DNA of 64,000 bases from Achromobacter spanius (lineage in GTDB: Bacteria; Pseudomonadota; Gammaproteobacteria; Burkholderiales; Burkholderiaceae_B), in assembly GCF_029637605.1 (NCBI RefSeq), contig NZ_CP121261.1:4712001-4776000 (forward strand), given 5' to 3'. Position numbers and translations under genes: made by a program. Below are positions 51,380 through 60,592 of the stretch, in pieces. Numbering within the stretch: position 1 is the stretch's first letter; each line of letters opens with the position of its first letter. The notes under the pieces were generated by a model. That model saw only the letters and a list, made by a program, of their open reading frames with translations, did no database searches and was not told the origin of the DNA.

Positions 51380-52525
51380 ATGCTGGCGTCTCGCGTCCTT
51401 TCACGCTTTACCTTCCTGGCTGTTGCCGCCTCTTGCGTACTGGGTACCGTCCCCGCCCGCGCCACCGACCTGGCCTTGCAAGATGCCGTGTCCATGGCCG
51501 GCATGCAGCTGTACCTGAACGCCGGCGCACCCGCCCTGATCATCGCCGTGGTGCGCGGCGATGACGTGGTCATTCAGGGCTACGGCGAGACGGCGCCGGG
51601 CAACGGCGTAGAGCCGGACGAACATTCCATCTTCAGGATCGCATCGGTCTCCAAGGTATTCGCTGGCGACGTGCTGGCATCGCTGGCGGCCCAGGGCAAG
51701 CTCAAGCTGACGGATCCCCTGGCCAAGTACGCGCCCGACAAGGCCACCGTGCAGACCCAGGGCCGCCCCATCACGCTGCTGGACCTGGCCACGCATTCGG
51801 CGGGCCTGCCGCGCGAACTGCCGGACCCGAACGCCAAGCCGTCCGACAACCCCTTCGCCGCTTTCGACCGCGCGTATTACTGGAAGTGGATCGGCGCCAA
51901 CCCGCCCGCCTATCGGCCCGGCACCACCACCCTGTACTCGAACCTGGGCTTCGGCCTGCTGGGCGATGCGCTGGCCCGGGCGGGGGGCGCCGACTATTCC
52001 ACGGTGCTGGCCAACGAAGTCCTCAAGCCCGCCGGCCTCGTCGATACGACCAACGTGCTGAACGACACCCAGAAAAAGCGCTTGATGACGGGCCTGGATC
52101 CTTTCGACAAACCGGATCCAAACGCGCCGGTGCCTGACGTGATGTACGCCAGCGCCGGCATCTATTCCACGGCGGGCGACATGGCGCGTTGGATGCGCTG
52201 GCATCTGGACGGCGCCAGGCAAGGCAAGGAAGCGTTCACCCTGGCCCACACGATGTGGCTGCCGTATGACGGCTTGAAGTCCGTGGTGGGCACGGAAGTG
52301 ACCGACGCCGATGGCATGGGGCTGGGCTGGGTCGTCAGCCTGCCCCGCGATGGCGCGCCGCTGCTGCTGGGCAAAAGCGGCGGCCTGGGCGGCTTCATGA
52401 GCTATGCGGTGCTGTCGCCCAATCGTGGCCTGGGCGTGTTCGTCGTGGCCAGCCGGGTCAACTTCGCCATGTTCGGGAACATCCATTCCCAGGTGCGCGA
52501 ACTGGCGGCCGAGCTGGCGCGGTGA
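51380..52525 (+). CDS. Exported serine hydrolase, beta-lactamase class C fold
   Basis: 381 residues with a Sec signal (FTFLAVAASCVLGTVPARA). Catalytic motifs of the class C / DD-peptidase / esterase fold are complete: Ser89-x-x-Lys92 (SVSK), Tyr186-Ser-Asn188 (YSN) and KSG near the end. It could be an esterase, a D-amino peptidase or an AmpC-like enzyme. ATG 51380 is chosen for the signal peptide; an upstream frame to 51245 has no family sequence. Its stop overlaps the next gene start. Confidence 0.85.
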   Translation: MLASRVLSRFTFLAVAASCVLGTVPARATDLALQDAVSMAGMQLYLNAGAPALIIAVVRGDDVVIQGYGETAPGNGVEPDEHSIFRIASVSKVFAGDVLASLAAQGKLKLTDPLAKYAPDKATVQTQGRPITLLDLATHSAGLPRELPDPNAKPSDNPFAAFDRAYYWKWIGANPPAYRPGTTTLYSNLGFGLLGDALARAGGADYSTVLANEVLKPAGLVDTTNVLNDTQKKRLMTGLDPFDKPDPNAPVPDVMYASAGIYSTAGDMARWMRWHLDGARQGKEAFTLAHTMWLPYDGLKSVVGTEVTDADGMGLGWVVSLPRDGAPLLLGKSGGLGGFMSYAVLSPNRGLGVFVVASRVNFAMFGNIHSQVRELAAELAR

Positions 52526-53718
52526 TCGGGTCTGGCCGGCGCCCTGCAATGGGCGCGCGTATTGCAGGATCGTTTTGCCAGGCTATTGCCTTGTTCGCCC
52601 TGGCGGCCAGCGCCGCGTCCGCGCAAGAAGGACCCGACCCCTTCAAGACCGAGATCTTCCTGACTCCCTACAGCCAGCTGGGAGACGGTGCGGACGCCTA
52701 TCCCCACGTGAATGGCCGCTTCTTGCTGATGACCGGCTACACCGGGTTCTTCGGCATCCAGGATGACAACGGACAGATTCCGCGTTCGCATTGGAGCAGC
52801 GTGCAGCCCACGGCGGAAGCCGCGCTGGTTCTGCAACTGACCCAGCGGTTCTCGATCCGCACCAAGGCCACGTTGAACTCATCAAACAACGAAACGCAAG
52901 ACAACGCGTTTTCGGATCTGGGCGTGGACCTGGACAACCTGTTCGCCGCCTACACCGCGGACCGCTACGCGCTGTATGCCGGCAAGATGGACTTGGGCTT
53001 TGGCGACGCCTGGCATGTCGTCGACGGCTTGTACAGCGGCTTTAACGAGAACTCGGAGTTTCGTGGATCCATCGGCCTGGGCGGCCGCTACACCTTCGAC
53101 GCCGGCGGCCATGGCACGCATTCGGTGGCGGCGGTGCTGTTCAAGCGCGACGACACGGCTTTGAATCATCGGCTTAGCGTGGACGACGGATTCCTCCGGC
53201 CCGACCAGCCGCCAGCGTTCAGCGACCAACTGAAATCCTTCATCGTGTCTTATGACTTTCGTGGCTTGCCGGGCTGGGATGGGTTGTCGGGCGGGGTGGA
53301 CGCCGGCCGCCTGCATGTGGACCCGGGCCAGGGCGAAAGCGCCAACACGGTTTCCGCCCGGCTTCGTTACGACGCGCCGCTTGCCAACGCCTGGAACCTG
53401 AGCTGGTTCAACGAAGCCACCTTCGCCAGTGCGTTCCGGGGGGCGCCGGTGGGCAATGGCAATGGGGTGACGTCGGTATCGCTGTCGCGCGAGCGCTGGC
53501 AATTCACCGCCACGGCCGCCGCGCGCAAGTTGTCCGGCAGCAACGGCAAGCTGGCGCAGTACGGCTTGCAAGACGATTGGGACTGGGCGCTATCGGGCGC
53601 GGTCACGTACGTGACGCCGATGGGCTTCATCATTCAGGCCGGCATCACGCATCAGCGCGATCAGGCCATCCGCATCAACCAGGGCGTATTCCGCATCGCG
53701 TATCAAGCGGGTTTCTGA
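52522..53718 (+). CDS. Outer-membrane beta-barrel protein
   Basis: 398 residues with a signal peptide (cleavage near ASAQ) and alternating hydrophobic strands in the mature part (FLLMTGYTGFFGIQ, TRFSIRTK-like amphipathic strands). The C-terminal strand ends in Phe, IRINQGVFRIAYQAGF, which is the BAM recognition sign. The GTG overlaps the hydrolase stop; ATG 52549 is an alternative. It resembles porin-like barrels of uncertain substrate. It is coupled to, and between, two exported serine hydrolases. Confidence 0.75.
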   Translation: MIGSGRRPAMGARIAGSFCQAIALFALAASAASAQEGPDPFKTEIFLTPYSQLGDGADAYPHVNGRFLLMTGYTGFFGIQDDNGQIPRSHWSSVQPTAEAALVLQLTQRFSIRTKATLNSSNNETQDNAFSDLGVDLDNLFAAYTADRYALYAGKMDLGFGDAWHVVDGLYSGFNENSEFRGSIGLGGRYTFDAGGHGTHSVAAVLFKRDDTALNHRLSVDDGFLRPDQPPAFSDQLKSFIVSYDFRGLPGWDGLSGGVDAGRLHVDPGQGESANTVSARLRYDAPLANAWNLSWFNEATFASAFRGAPVGNGNGVTSVSLSRERWQFTATAAARKLSGSNGKLAQYGLQDDWDWALSGAVTYVTPMGFIIQAGITHQRDQAIRINQGVFRIAYQAGF

Positions 53719-53725
53719 GGGCACC

Positions 53726-55309
53726 ATGACGAACAAACACACCATCATCGCCAGCCTTGTCGTTCTGGCTCTGGGCGGTTCGATGACGGCGCGGGCGCAG
53801 CCCATCGCCATTGAAAACCATGCCAGCCCGCCCGCCGACGCCATCGCGATCCCGGCGGGCAGCAAGGACCTGGCGGTGAAGACGCTGCCGAGCATCGTCC
53901 AGGACATCATGGCGCGCAGCCAGGTGCCAGGCATGGCGGTGGCGGTCGTCATCGACGGCAAGACGGTGCTGGCGCAAGGCTGGGGCACCCGCGAAATCGG
54001 CAAGAACGCGCCCGTGGATGCGCGCACGGTGTTCCAGATTGCGTCCATCTCGAAGTCGCTGTCGGCCACCGTGGCGGCCATCGAGGTGTCCAAGGGCGCG
54101 GTGTCGTGGGATGACCCCGTTGCGCGGTATCTGCCGGACTTTGCGCTCAGCAACGCCTATGTCTCCACGCACGGCACCATCGGCGATTTCTTCGCGCACC
54201 GTTCGGGCCTGCCAGGCACGGCGGGCGACGACCTGGAAGACCTGGGCTACACGCGCAACGAGGTCATCGCGCGGCTGCGGCTGCAACCCCTGGACGCCTT
54301 TCGCACGTCGTATCACTACGCCAACTTCAGCACGACGATAGGCGCCGAGGCGGTCGCGAAGGCGGCGGGCCAACCGTGGGAAAGCCTGGCGCAAGACCTG
54401 CTGTTCAAGCCGTTGGGGATGACGTCGACCAGTTATCGCTACGACGACTTCATGGCGCACACCAATCGCGCCGTGCTGCATGGCTATCAAAAGGGCGCGT
54501 TCGTGCCGCTGGGGCAACGCAACGCCGACCAGCAGGCGCCGGCGGGCGGCGTGTCGTCCACGGTGGTGGACCTGGCGCAATGGCTGAAGCTGTTGCTGGC
54601 CAACGGCCAATATCAGGGCAAGCCCATGATTGCCGCCAGCGCGCTGCTGCCTGCCTTGTCGCCGCAATCGTTCAGCGCGCGCTCCCACGATATCGACGCG
54701 CGTTCCGGGTTCTATGGCTATGGTTTCAACGTCAACACGGAGCTGGGCGGACGCCCGTCGATGGGGCATTCCGGCGCGTTTCTGATGGGCACGGGCACCA
54801 CGTTCAAGATCGTGCCGTCCGCCGGCATCGGCATCGTGGTGCTGACCAACGGAGCGCCGGTGGGCGCGGCGGAATCCGTGGCGGCCACCTTCATCGATAC
54901 GGCGCTGTACGGCAAGCCCACCCGCGACTGGTATGCGGCCTATCACGGCGCCATGCTGGGCTTCTTTGCGCCGCAGGCCGATCTTTCCGGCACCGCCAAA
55001 CCCACGACCCCCGCGCCCGCCAAGCCGCTGCGCCAATATGTGGGCCGCTATGACAACGCCTATTACGGGCCTGCCGAGATTCAGGAGGCCGACGGCGCGC
55101 TGACGCTGGTGCTGGGGCCCAAGGGCATGCGCTTTCCGATGACGCACTGGGACGGCGATACCTTCGCCTTCGCGCCCGCCGGGGAAGCGGACCTGGTCGA
55201 CTCGCAGGCGTCCATCGTGTTCAAGACGGATCCAGGCCAGGGCCAGGCCAGCGGCCTGGACATCAAGTTCTACGACGATGGTGGCCTGGGGCACTGGGTC
55301 CGCAAGTAG
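53726..55309 (+). CDS. Second exported serine hydrolase, with DUF3471-like tail
   Basis: 527 residues with a Sec signal (ASLVVLALGGSMTARA). The class C fold motifs are SISK (Ser107, Lys110), YAN (Tyr198) and GHSGAF. A C-terminal beta domain of about 100 residues (LRQYVGRYDNAYYGPAEIQ) resembles DUF3471 found in peptidase S12 family proteins. It starts seven bases after the barrel gene. It is similar in plan to the 51380 hydrolase but not a close copy. Confidence 0.86.
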   Translation: MTNKHTIIASLVVLALGGSMTARAQPIAIENHASPPADAIAIPAGSKDLAVKTLPSIVQDIMARSQVPGMAVAVVIDGKTVLAQGWGTREIGKNAPVDARTVFQIASISKSLSATVAAIEVSKGAVSWDDPVARYLPDFALSNAYVSTHGTIGDFFAHRSGLPGTAGDDLEDLGYTRNEVIARLRLQPLDAFRTSYHYANFSTTIGAEAVAKAAGQPWESLAQDLLFKPLGMTSTSYRYDDFMAHTNRAVLHGYQKGAFVPLGQRNADQQAPAGGVSSTVVDLAQWLKLLLANGQYQGKPMIAASALLPALSPQSFSARSHDIDARSGFYGYGFNVNTELGGRPSMGHSGAFLMGTGTTFKIVPSAGIGIVVLTNGAPVGAAESVAATFIDTALYGKPTRDWYAAYHGAMLGFFAPQADLSGTAKPTTPAPAKPLRQYVGRYDNAYYGPAEIQEADGALTLVLGPKGMRFPMTHWDGDTFAFAPAGEADLVDSQASIVFKTDPGQGQASGLDIKFYDDGGLGHWVRK

Positions 55310-55418
55310 GGGCAAGCCGTCGCAGGCGCGGTAGGGGCGGGCCATCGCAAGCGCGCGGCGTGATGGCCGGCCTATTGCTGGTGGTATCTTGTGCCTGTTT
55401 TCACCACAAGCCCCGCCC

Positions 55419-56210
55419 ATGTCCGACCCCCATCTTCCCGCCGACGCATCGTCATCCGACTCGGCGCCTGGCGACGAGCCCGCGGCCATCCACCGGCCTT
55501 TCGTCCAGAACGCGGGCACGCGCCGCACGCTGCATTTCACGCAGAAGGAAATCCAGAGCAGCATGTCGGTGCTCAACCCCGATGCGCTGGAAATCGAATA
55601 CACGCGGATGATGATGGGCTTTGTGCTGTTCAAGCCCGAGCCCGCCCGCATCCTGATGGTGGGTCTGGGCGGCGGCTCGCTGCCCAAGTTCTGTTATCGC
55701 TACCTGGCCGGCGCCCAGATCGAAGTGGTCGAGATCGACCCCGCCGTCATCGCGCTGCGCGACACCTTCATGGTGCCGCGCGACGACCACCGCTTTCAGG
55801 TCATCCAGGCCGACGCGGCCGACCATCTGCGCGGCCTGTCGGACCACGCCGACGTGATCTTCCTGGACGGCTACGGCGTGGGCGGCATCCCCGATGCCCT
55901 GTGTTCGGAGGCGTTCTACGCCGACTGCTTCCGCGCGCTGCGCGACGACGGCATCCTGGTCATCAACTATCACGTTAACCACCCCATGCACCACGACTAC
56001 CTGGCTCGCGTGCGCGCCGCGTTCGGGCCGGCAATGTTCGAAGTGGTGGATGACGACATGACCAACAGCATCGTGTTCGCCTGCAAGGGCGACCTGCTGA
56101 ACGACCCCGCCGCCGCCGAACTGAAGCGCCCGGCCTCGATACCCCGGGACGCCTGGCGCCAGTTGATGCCGACGATGCGGGTGATCGGAGCGACGCGGGA
56201 GCTTCGATAA
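55419..56210 (+). CDS. Spermidine-synthase-like protein
   Basis: 263 residues with a spermidine-synthase-type Rossmann fold: ILMVGLGGGSLPKFCYRYL (cofactor site), VVEIDPAVIALRDTF and DVIFLDGYGVGGIP. The N-terminal beta domain of true SpeE is shortened (residues 30-80). Such proteins may be aminopropyltransferases or unrelated methyltransferase-fold enzymes. The start at 55419 (MSDPHL) is chosen; a further open frame to 55389 exists. It stands 110 bases after the hydrolase gene. Confidence 0.78.
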   Translation: MSDPHLPADASSSDSAPGDEPAAIHRPFVQNAGTRRTLHFTQKEIQSSMSVLNPDALEIEYTRMMMGFVLFKPEPARILMVGLGGGSLPKFCYRYLAGAQIEVVEIDPAVIALRDTFMVPRDDHRFQVIQADAADHLRGLSDHADVIFLDGYGVGGIPDALCSEAFYADCFRALRDDGILVINYHVNHPMHHDYLARVRAAFGPAMFEVVDDDMTNSIVFACKGDLLNDPAAAELKRPASIPRDAWRQLMPTMRVIGATRELR

Positions 56211-56357
56211 ACCGCTGCCTAATAGAAGATAGCTGGCGCACAGTCAAGATATTTCAATACGTGACTAAGTAATTCACTTGTTTATAATCGGCGCTCAATT
56301 TAATGGGCGACAGATGCCCGCCCTGCCTTATTGGCTTCGGGCCGGCTGGAGAAAACG

Positions 56358-57035
56358 ATGTTGAACAAGGTCGTGAAGATTGGCGCGTTGGCAGTGTTGT
56401 CGACGATTATTTCGGGCTGCGCTACCGAGCGCTCGCAAGCCCTGGCCGTGCCCGCCGTACAGGCGGCAAGCAAGCCCTACCAAGGGGTGCGCAGCCCGAT
56501 ATCCGTGGGCAAGTTCGATAACCGCACCAACTATTTGCGTGGCGTGTTCTCCGACGGCATCGACCGCCTGGGCGGCCAGGCCAAGACGATCCTGGTCAGC
56601 CACCTGCAGCGCAGCGGCCGTTTTCAGGTGATGGACCGCGACAACCTCTCCGAGATCGCCCAGGAAGCGGGCTTCAACAAGAAGGCCAACCAGATCAAGG
56701 GCGCGCAGTACGTGGTGACGGGCGACGTGACCGCCTTCGGCCGCAAGGTCACGGGCGACCAGCAACTGTTCGGCATTCTTGGCCGTGGCAAAGAGCAAGT
56801 GGCCTACGCCAAGGTGGATCTGAACGTGGTCGACGTGACCACGTCGGAAGTGGTGTATTCCGCGTCGGGCGCCGGCGAATACAGCCTGTCGAACCGCGAA
56901 GTGATCGGCTTTGGCGGCACCGCCAGCTATGACTCGACCTTGAACGGCAAGGTGCTGGACCTGGCGATCCGTGAAGCCGTCGACCGCCTGGTTGAAGGCA
57001 TCGAACAAGGCGCCTGGCAGCCTTCCGCGAAATAA
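56358..57035 (+). CDS. CsgG/HfaB-family lipoprotein
   Basis: 225 residues with a lipobox ending ISGC (Cys21). A CsgG domain follows (KFDNRTNYLRGVFSDGIDR, VSHLQRSGRFQVMDRDNL, GAQYVVTGDVTAFG). CsgG forms an outer-membrane pore for curli; this shorter homologue lacks csgA/B partners here. With the next two genes it makes the conserved CsgG-DUF4810-DUF799 lipoprotein cassette of beta- and gamma-proteobacteria. Confidence 0.86.
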   Translation: MLNKVVKIGALAVLSTIISGCATERSQALAVPAVQAASKPYQGVRSPISVGKFDNRTNYLRGVFSDGIDRLGGQAKTILVSHLQRSGRFQVMDRDNLSEIAQEAGFNKKANQIKGAQYVVTGDVTAFGRKVTGDQQLFGILGRGKEQVAYAKVDLNVVDVTTSEVVYSASGAGEYSLSNREVIGFGGTASYDSTLNGKVLDLAIREAVDRLVEGIEQGAWQPSAK

Positions 57036-57045
57036 GGGGGCGGCC

Positions 57046-57501
57046 ATGTCGAACATTCTGGCGATGCCTCGCCCGCTGACGCTTGCAAGGGCCGGCCGTG
57101 GATTGGCGATTGCGGCGGTAGTCGCGGCAGCGGGCTTGCTGAGCGCGTGCGTGCAGCAGCCCAAGCCCATGTATAGCTGGCAGGCGTATCAGCCCTCGGT
57201 CTATGCCTATCTGAAGGACGATGGCGCGGACAACGCGGTGCAGGCGCAAGCCTTGGAAAAGAACATCGAAACCGCGCGCGCGGCCAATGTCGAGCTGCCG
57301 CCCGGCTTTCGCGCGCATCTTGGCATGCTCTACCTGAAGATGGGTGATGGCGACAAGGGCATCGAACAGATGCAGGGCGAGAAAGTGGCCTTTCCCGAGT
57401 CCACGCCGTTCATGGACTTCCTGATGCGCAACGTGGGCAAGCCGCAAGCCGAACCGGAGGCCGCCACGCCGGCCGCCGACGCACCGACAAAGGGCTCGTG
57501 A
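57046..57501 (+). CDS. DUF4810 lipoprotein
   Basis: 151 residues with a lipobox LLSAC (Cys35) and MYSWQAYQPSVYAYL, then a helical TPR-like region (GFRAHLGMLYLKMGDGDKGIEQ). Function unknown. It starts 10 bases after the CsgG-like gene, and its stop overlaps the next start. Confidence 0.82.
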   Translation: MSNILAMPRPLTLARAGRGLAIAAVVAAAGLLSACVQQPKPMYSWQAYQPSVYAYLKDDGADNAVQAQALEKNIETARAANVELPPGFRAHLGMLYLKMGDGDKGIEQMQGEKVAFPESTPFMDFLMRNVGKPQAEPEAATPAADAPTKGS

Positions 57502-58151
57502 TGATGACTCGTATTTTCCAGGCCGGCATGTTGGCGGCGGTGATGCTGCTGGCGGGTTGCGTTGCTCCGCAACAGCACGTGGACTACACCGCGTTCCGTG
57601 AGAGCAAGCCGGCGTCGATTCTGGTTTTGCCGCCGTTGAATTCGTCGGTGGACGTGGCGGCGACCGCCGCGGTGTTGTCGCAAGCCACGCGGCCGCTGGC
57701 CGAGTCCGGCTACTACGTGATCCCCGTGGGCGTCATGGACGAGACCTTCAAGCAGAACGGGCTGACCACCGCCGACGACATCCACGGGCTGCCCGCCACC
57801 AAGCTGCGCGAGATCTTCGGCGCCGACGCCGCGCTGTACATGACGGTCAAGCAGTACGGCTCAAGCTATGCCGTGCTGTCGAGCAACGTTACCGTCGCCA
57901 TCGATGCCGAACTCATCGATCTGCGCAATGGCGCCAAGCTGTGGTCGGGGTCCAAGCAGGTGGTGCAGGCCAGCAACAGCAGCGGTGGCCTGATCGGCAT
58001 GCTGGTGCAGGCCGTTGTGGACCAGATCGTCAACACCTTGTCCGACCGTAGCTACGGCGTGGCGGGCATGACGAACCAGATGCTGCTCAGCGCCGGCCAA
58101 CCCGGCGGCATCCTGTACGGGCCGCGTTCACCGCGCTACGACACGCAGTAA
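57501..58151 (+). CDS. DUF799 (GNA1162-like) lipoprotein
   Basis: 216 residues with lipobox LLAGC (Cys20) and the DUF799 body (KPASILVLPPLNSSVDV, YYVIPVGVMDETFKQNGL, LREIFGADAALYMTVKQYG). The Neisseria relative GNA1162 is a surface-associated lipoprotein proposed to act in transport with its two neighbours. ATG 57501 overlaps the previous stop by one base. Confidence 0.86.
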   Translation: MMTRIFQAGMLAAVMLLAGCVAPQQHVDYTAFRESKPASILVLPPLNSSVDVAATAAVLSQATRPLAESGYYVIPVGVMDETFKQNGLTTADDIHGLPATKLREIFGADAALYMTVKQYGSSYAVLSSNVTVAIDAELIDLRNGAKLWSGSKQVVQASNSSGGLIGMLVQAVVDQIVNTLSDRSYGVAGMTNQMLLSAGQPGGILYGPRSPRYDTQ

Positions 58152-58154
58152 CCC

Positions 58155-58188
58155 AGCGGCCTGGCACGGTGACACGTGCCAGGCCGCT
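58155..58188. terminator. Bidirectional terminator hairpin
   Basis: A perfect 14-bp stem (AGCGGCCTGGCACG and its complement) with loop GTGACA, between the convergent DUF799 and molybdoprotein genes. Confidence 0.6.
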
Positions 58189-58202
58189 GTCGCGTCGGCG
58201 CG

Positions 58203-60521
58203 CTAGGCTACCTTTCGAATCGCCACCGGAATCGATTTGTAGCTGGGTGTGCCGCTTTGCTTGTCCTGGTAGTCCAGCGGGCAAAGGTCATTGGCTTCGG
58301 GGTAGTACGCGCCCACCGAGCCAGCCGCGATGTCATAGGCAATCGCCGTCAGCCTCAGTCGCCGGTGCGACTGCCCGGGCAGGTCGGTCTGAAGCTCGAC
58401 TTCGTCGCCGGGTTCCAGGCCGTGGCGCGTCAAGTCGGACGCATTCATGAACAGCACATCACGCCGGCCGAACACACCACGGTAGCGATCGTCCAGGCCG
58501 TAGATGGTGGTGTTGTATTGGTCGTGGCTGCGCAGTGTGGTCAGCGTCAGGCTGCCGGGCGATCCGACGGGGTCTTCCTGCAAGCCCCCATCTTGTAATC
58601 CGCCAACCTGTATTCCCTTGAACGGCAGGAACTCGGCGCGGCCCGAGCGCGTTTTCCAGATGCGCTCGGTGGGCGGCAGCGGCAAGCGGAAGCCGCCCGG
58701 CTTCAGGATGCGTTCGTTGTAGCCATGAAAGTCCGGATACACCTGTTCGATCAGGTCGCGGATGCGGCTGTAGTCTTCCACCAGTTGTCGCCACGGGACG
58801 CGGCTGGCGGGCAGCGTGGCGGCGGCGATGCCGGCGATGATGGCGGGCTCGGAACGCAGGTGCTCGGACGCCGGCGTCAACTTGCCACGCGAGGCGTGCA
58901 CCATCGACATCGAGTCTTCGACGGTGATGGACTGCGCGCCGCTGGCCTGCACATCGCTTTCCGTGCGGCCCAGCACCGGCAGGATGATCGCGTCGCGGCC
59001 GATCAGCAACTGCGAGCGGTTCAGCTTGGTGTTCATGTGCACTGCCAGGTCCAGGCGGCGCATGCCGGCCTCGCATTGGCTGGTGTCGGACAACGCCATG
59101 GCAAGGTTGCCGCCCAGGCAGATCAGCACGCGCGCCTCACCGTTCACCATCGCCTTCATGGCGTCGACGGCGTCGTGTCCATGGCGCTCGGGCGGGCGGA
59201 AGCCAAACGTTTTTTCAAAGTTGTCGAACATCACCGGGTCGATCTTTTCGGTGATGCCGACGCTGCGGTTGCCTTGCACATTGGAGTGCCCGCGCAACGG
59301 GCAGATGCCGGCACCGGGCTTGCCGAAGTTGCCCCGCATCAGCAGCAGCGCGGCGATTTGCTGCACGTTCTGCGTGCCGCGCGCATGCTGGGTGATACCC
59401 ATGCCGTAGGTGACGATGGTGGCCTTGGACTTGGCGTAGGCGGCGGCCACCTGTTCCAGTTCCGCGCGCGCCAGGCCGCTGGCCTGTTCGATGTCGGCCC
59501 AGGCGGTGTCGTCCAGGTCTTGAACGTAGGCGTCAAACCCGTTCGTGTGTTCCGCGATGAAAGCGTGATCCAGGGCACCGGGCGCCTTGCGGTCCGCCTC
59601 CACCAGCGCCTTCATGATGCCCTTGAGCGCCGCCGCGTCGCCGCCGACCTTCACCTGGTAGTACGTTGATGCGATGCGGGTCGAGCCGAAGGTGCCCATT
59701 TCGATCGGGTCCTGCGGGTCGGCGAAACGTTCCAGCGCGCGTTCGCGCAAGGGGTTGAACACGATGATCGGCACGCCGCGCCGGGCGCATTCGTGCAAGG
59801 TGCCCATCATGCGCGGGTGATTGGTGCCGGGGTTGTGGCCCATCGATATGATCAGGTCGCAGGCATCGAAATCATCCAGTGACACCGTGCCCTTGCCGAT
59901 GCCGATGGCTTGCGGCAGCCCGACGCTGGTGGCCTCGTGGCACATGTTCGAGCAGTCGGGAAAGTTATTGGTGCCGAACTCGCGCGCAAACACGCTCAAG
60001 AGAAAGGCCGCCTCGTTGGAGGCGCGGCCAGACGTGTAGAACTCCACCATGTCGGGGGCCGGCAGGCTGGACATCGTGCGCCCGATGTGCGCAAAGGCCG
60101 CGTCCCACGAGATGGGCTGATAGGTGTCGCTGGTGGCGTCGTACCGTAACGGATGCGTCAGGCGGCCGGCATCTTCCAGCTTGTGATCGCTCCAGGTCAG
60201 CAATTCGGTGACGGTGTGCGCGGCAAAGAATTCAGGCGTGACCCGCTTCTTGGTGGCTTCCCAGGTGACCGCCTTGGCGCCGTTTTCGCAGAACTGGAAG
60301 GTGGACGTATGGGCCTTGTCGGGCCAGGCGCAACCCGGGCAGTCAAAGCCGTCGGGTTTGTTGGTGCGCAACAGCAGGACGGGCGCTTCCGCGATTCGCA
60401 TCTGGTCGGCCACCGCCTGGGCGGTGGCCTTCAGCGCACCCCAGCCGCCGGCGGGGGCGTCGTAGCGTTGGATACCGGTCAGGTTGTTGGGCTTCTTGGG
60501 TGGGTTCTTGCTTGGCTTCAT
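58203..60521 (-). CDS. YdeP/FdhF-type molybdopterin oxidoreductase
   Basis: 772 residues of the FdhF/YdeP family of molybdopterin-bis-MGD enzymes. N-terminal DGFDCPGCAWPD and NGAKAVTWEATKKRVTPEFF are family hallmarks. The cofactor domains carry FYTSGRASNEAAFLLSVFAR, SMGHNPGTNHPRM and LRSHDQYNTTIYGLDDRYRG. There is no Tat signal, so it is cytoplasmic. E. coli YdeP is linked to acid resistance; the reaction is not established. No formate dehydrogenase subunits are adjacent. Confidence 0.9.
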   Translation of the reverse strand: MKPSKNPPKKPNNLTGIQRYDAPAGGWGALKATAQAVADQMRIAEAPVLLLRTNKPDGFDCPGCAWPDKAHTSTFQFCENGAKAVTWEATKKRVTPEFFAAHTVTELLTWSDHKLEDAGRLTHPLRYDATSDTYQPISWDAAFAHIGRTMSSLPAPDMVEFYTSGRASNEAAFLLSVFAREFGTNNFPDCSNMCHEATSVGLPQAIGIGKGTVSLDDFDACDLIISMGHNPGTNHPRMMGTLHECARRGVPIIVFNPLRERALERFADPQDPIEMGTFGSTRIASTYYQVKVGGDAAALKGIMKALVEADRKAPGALDHAFIAEHTNGFDAYVQDLDDTAWADIEQASGLARAELEQVAAAYAKSKATIVTYGMGITQHARGTQNVQQIAALLLMRGNFGKPGAGICPLRGHSNVQGNRSVGITEKIDPVMFDNFEKTFGFRPPERHGHDAVDAMKAMVNGEARVLICLGGNLAMALSDTSQCEAGMRRLDLAVHMNTKLNRSQLLIGRDAIILPVLGRTESDVQASGAQSITVEDSMSMVHASRGKLTPASEHLRSEPAIIAGIAAATLPASRVPWRQLVEDYSRIRDLIEQVYPDFHGYNERILKPGGFRLPLPPTERIWKTRSGRAEFLPFKGIQVGGLQDGGLQEDPVGSPGSLTLTTLRSHDQYNTTIYGLDDRYRGVFGRRDVLFMNASDLTRHGLEPGDEVELQTDLPGQSHRRLRLTAIAYDIAAGSVGAYYPEANDLCPLDYQDKQSGTPSYKSIPVAIRKVA

Positions 60522-60592
60522 AAAAATCTCGGGTTCAAGATACTATGAAGCACTGTATGCCAAGTGGCGTCAATAAATTGTGACGGACGGGC

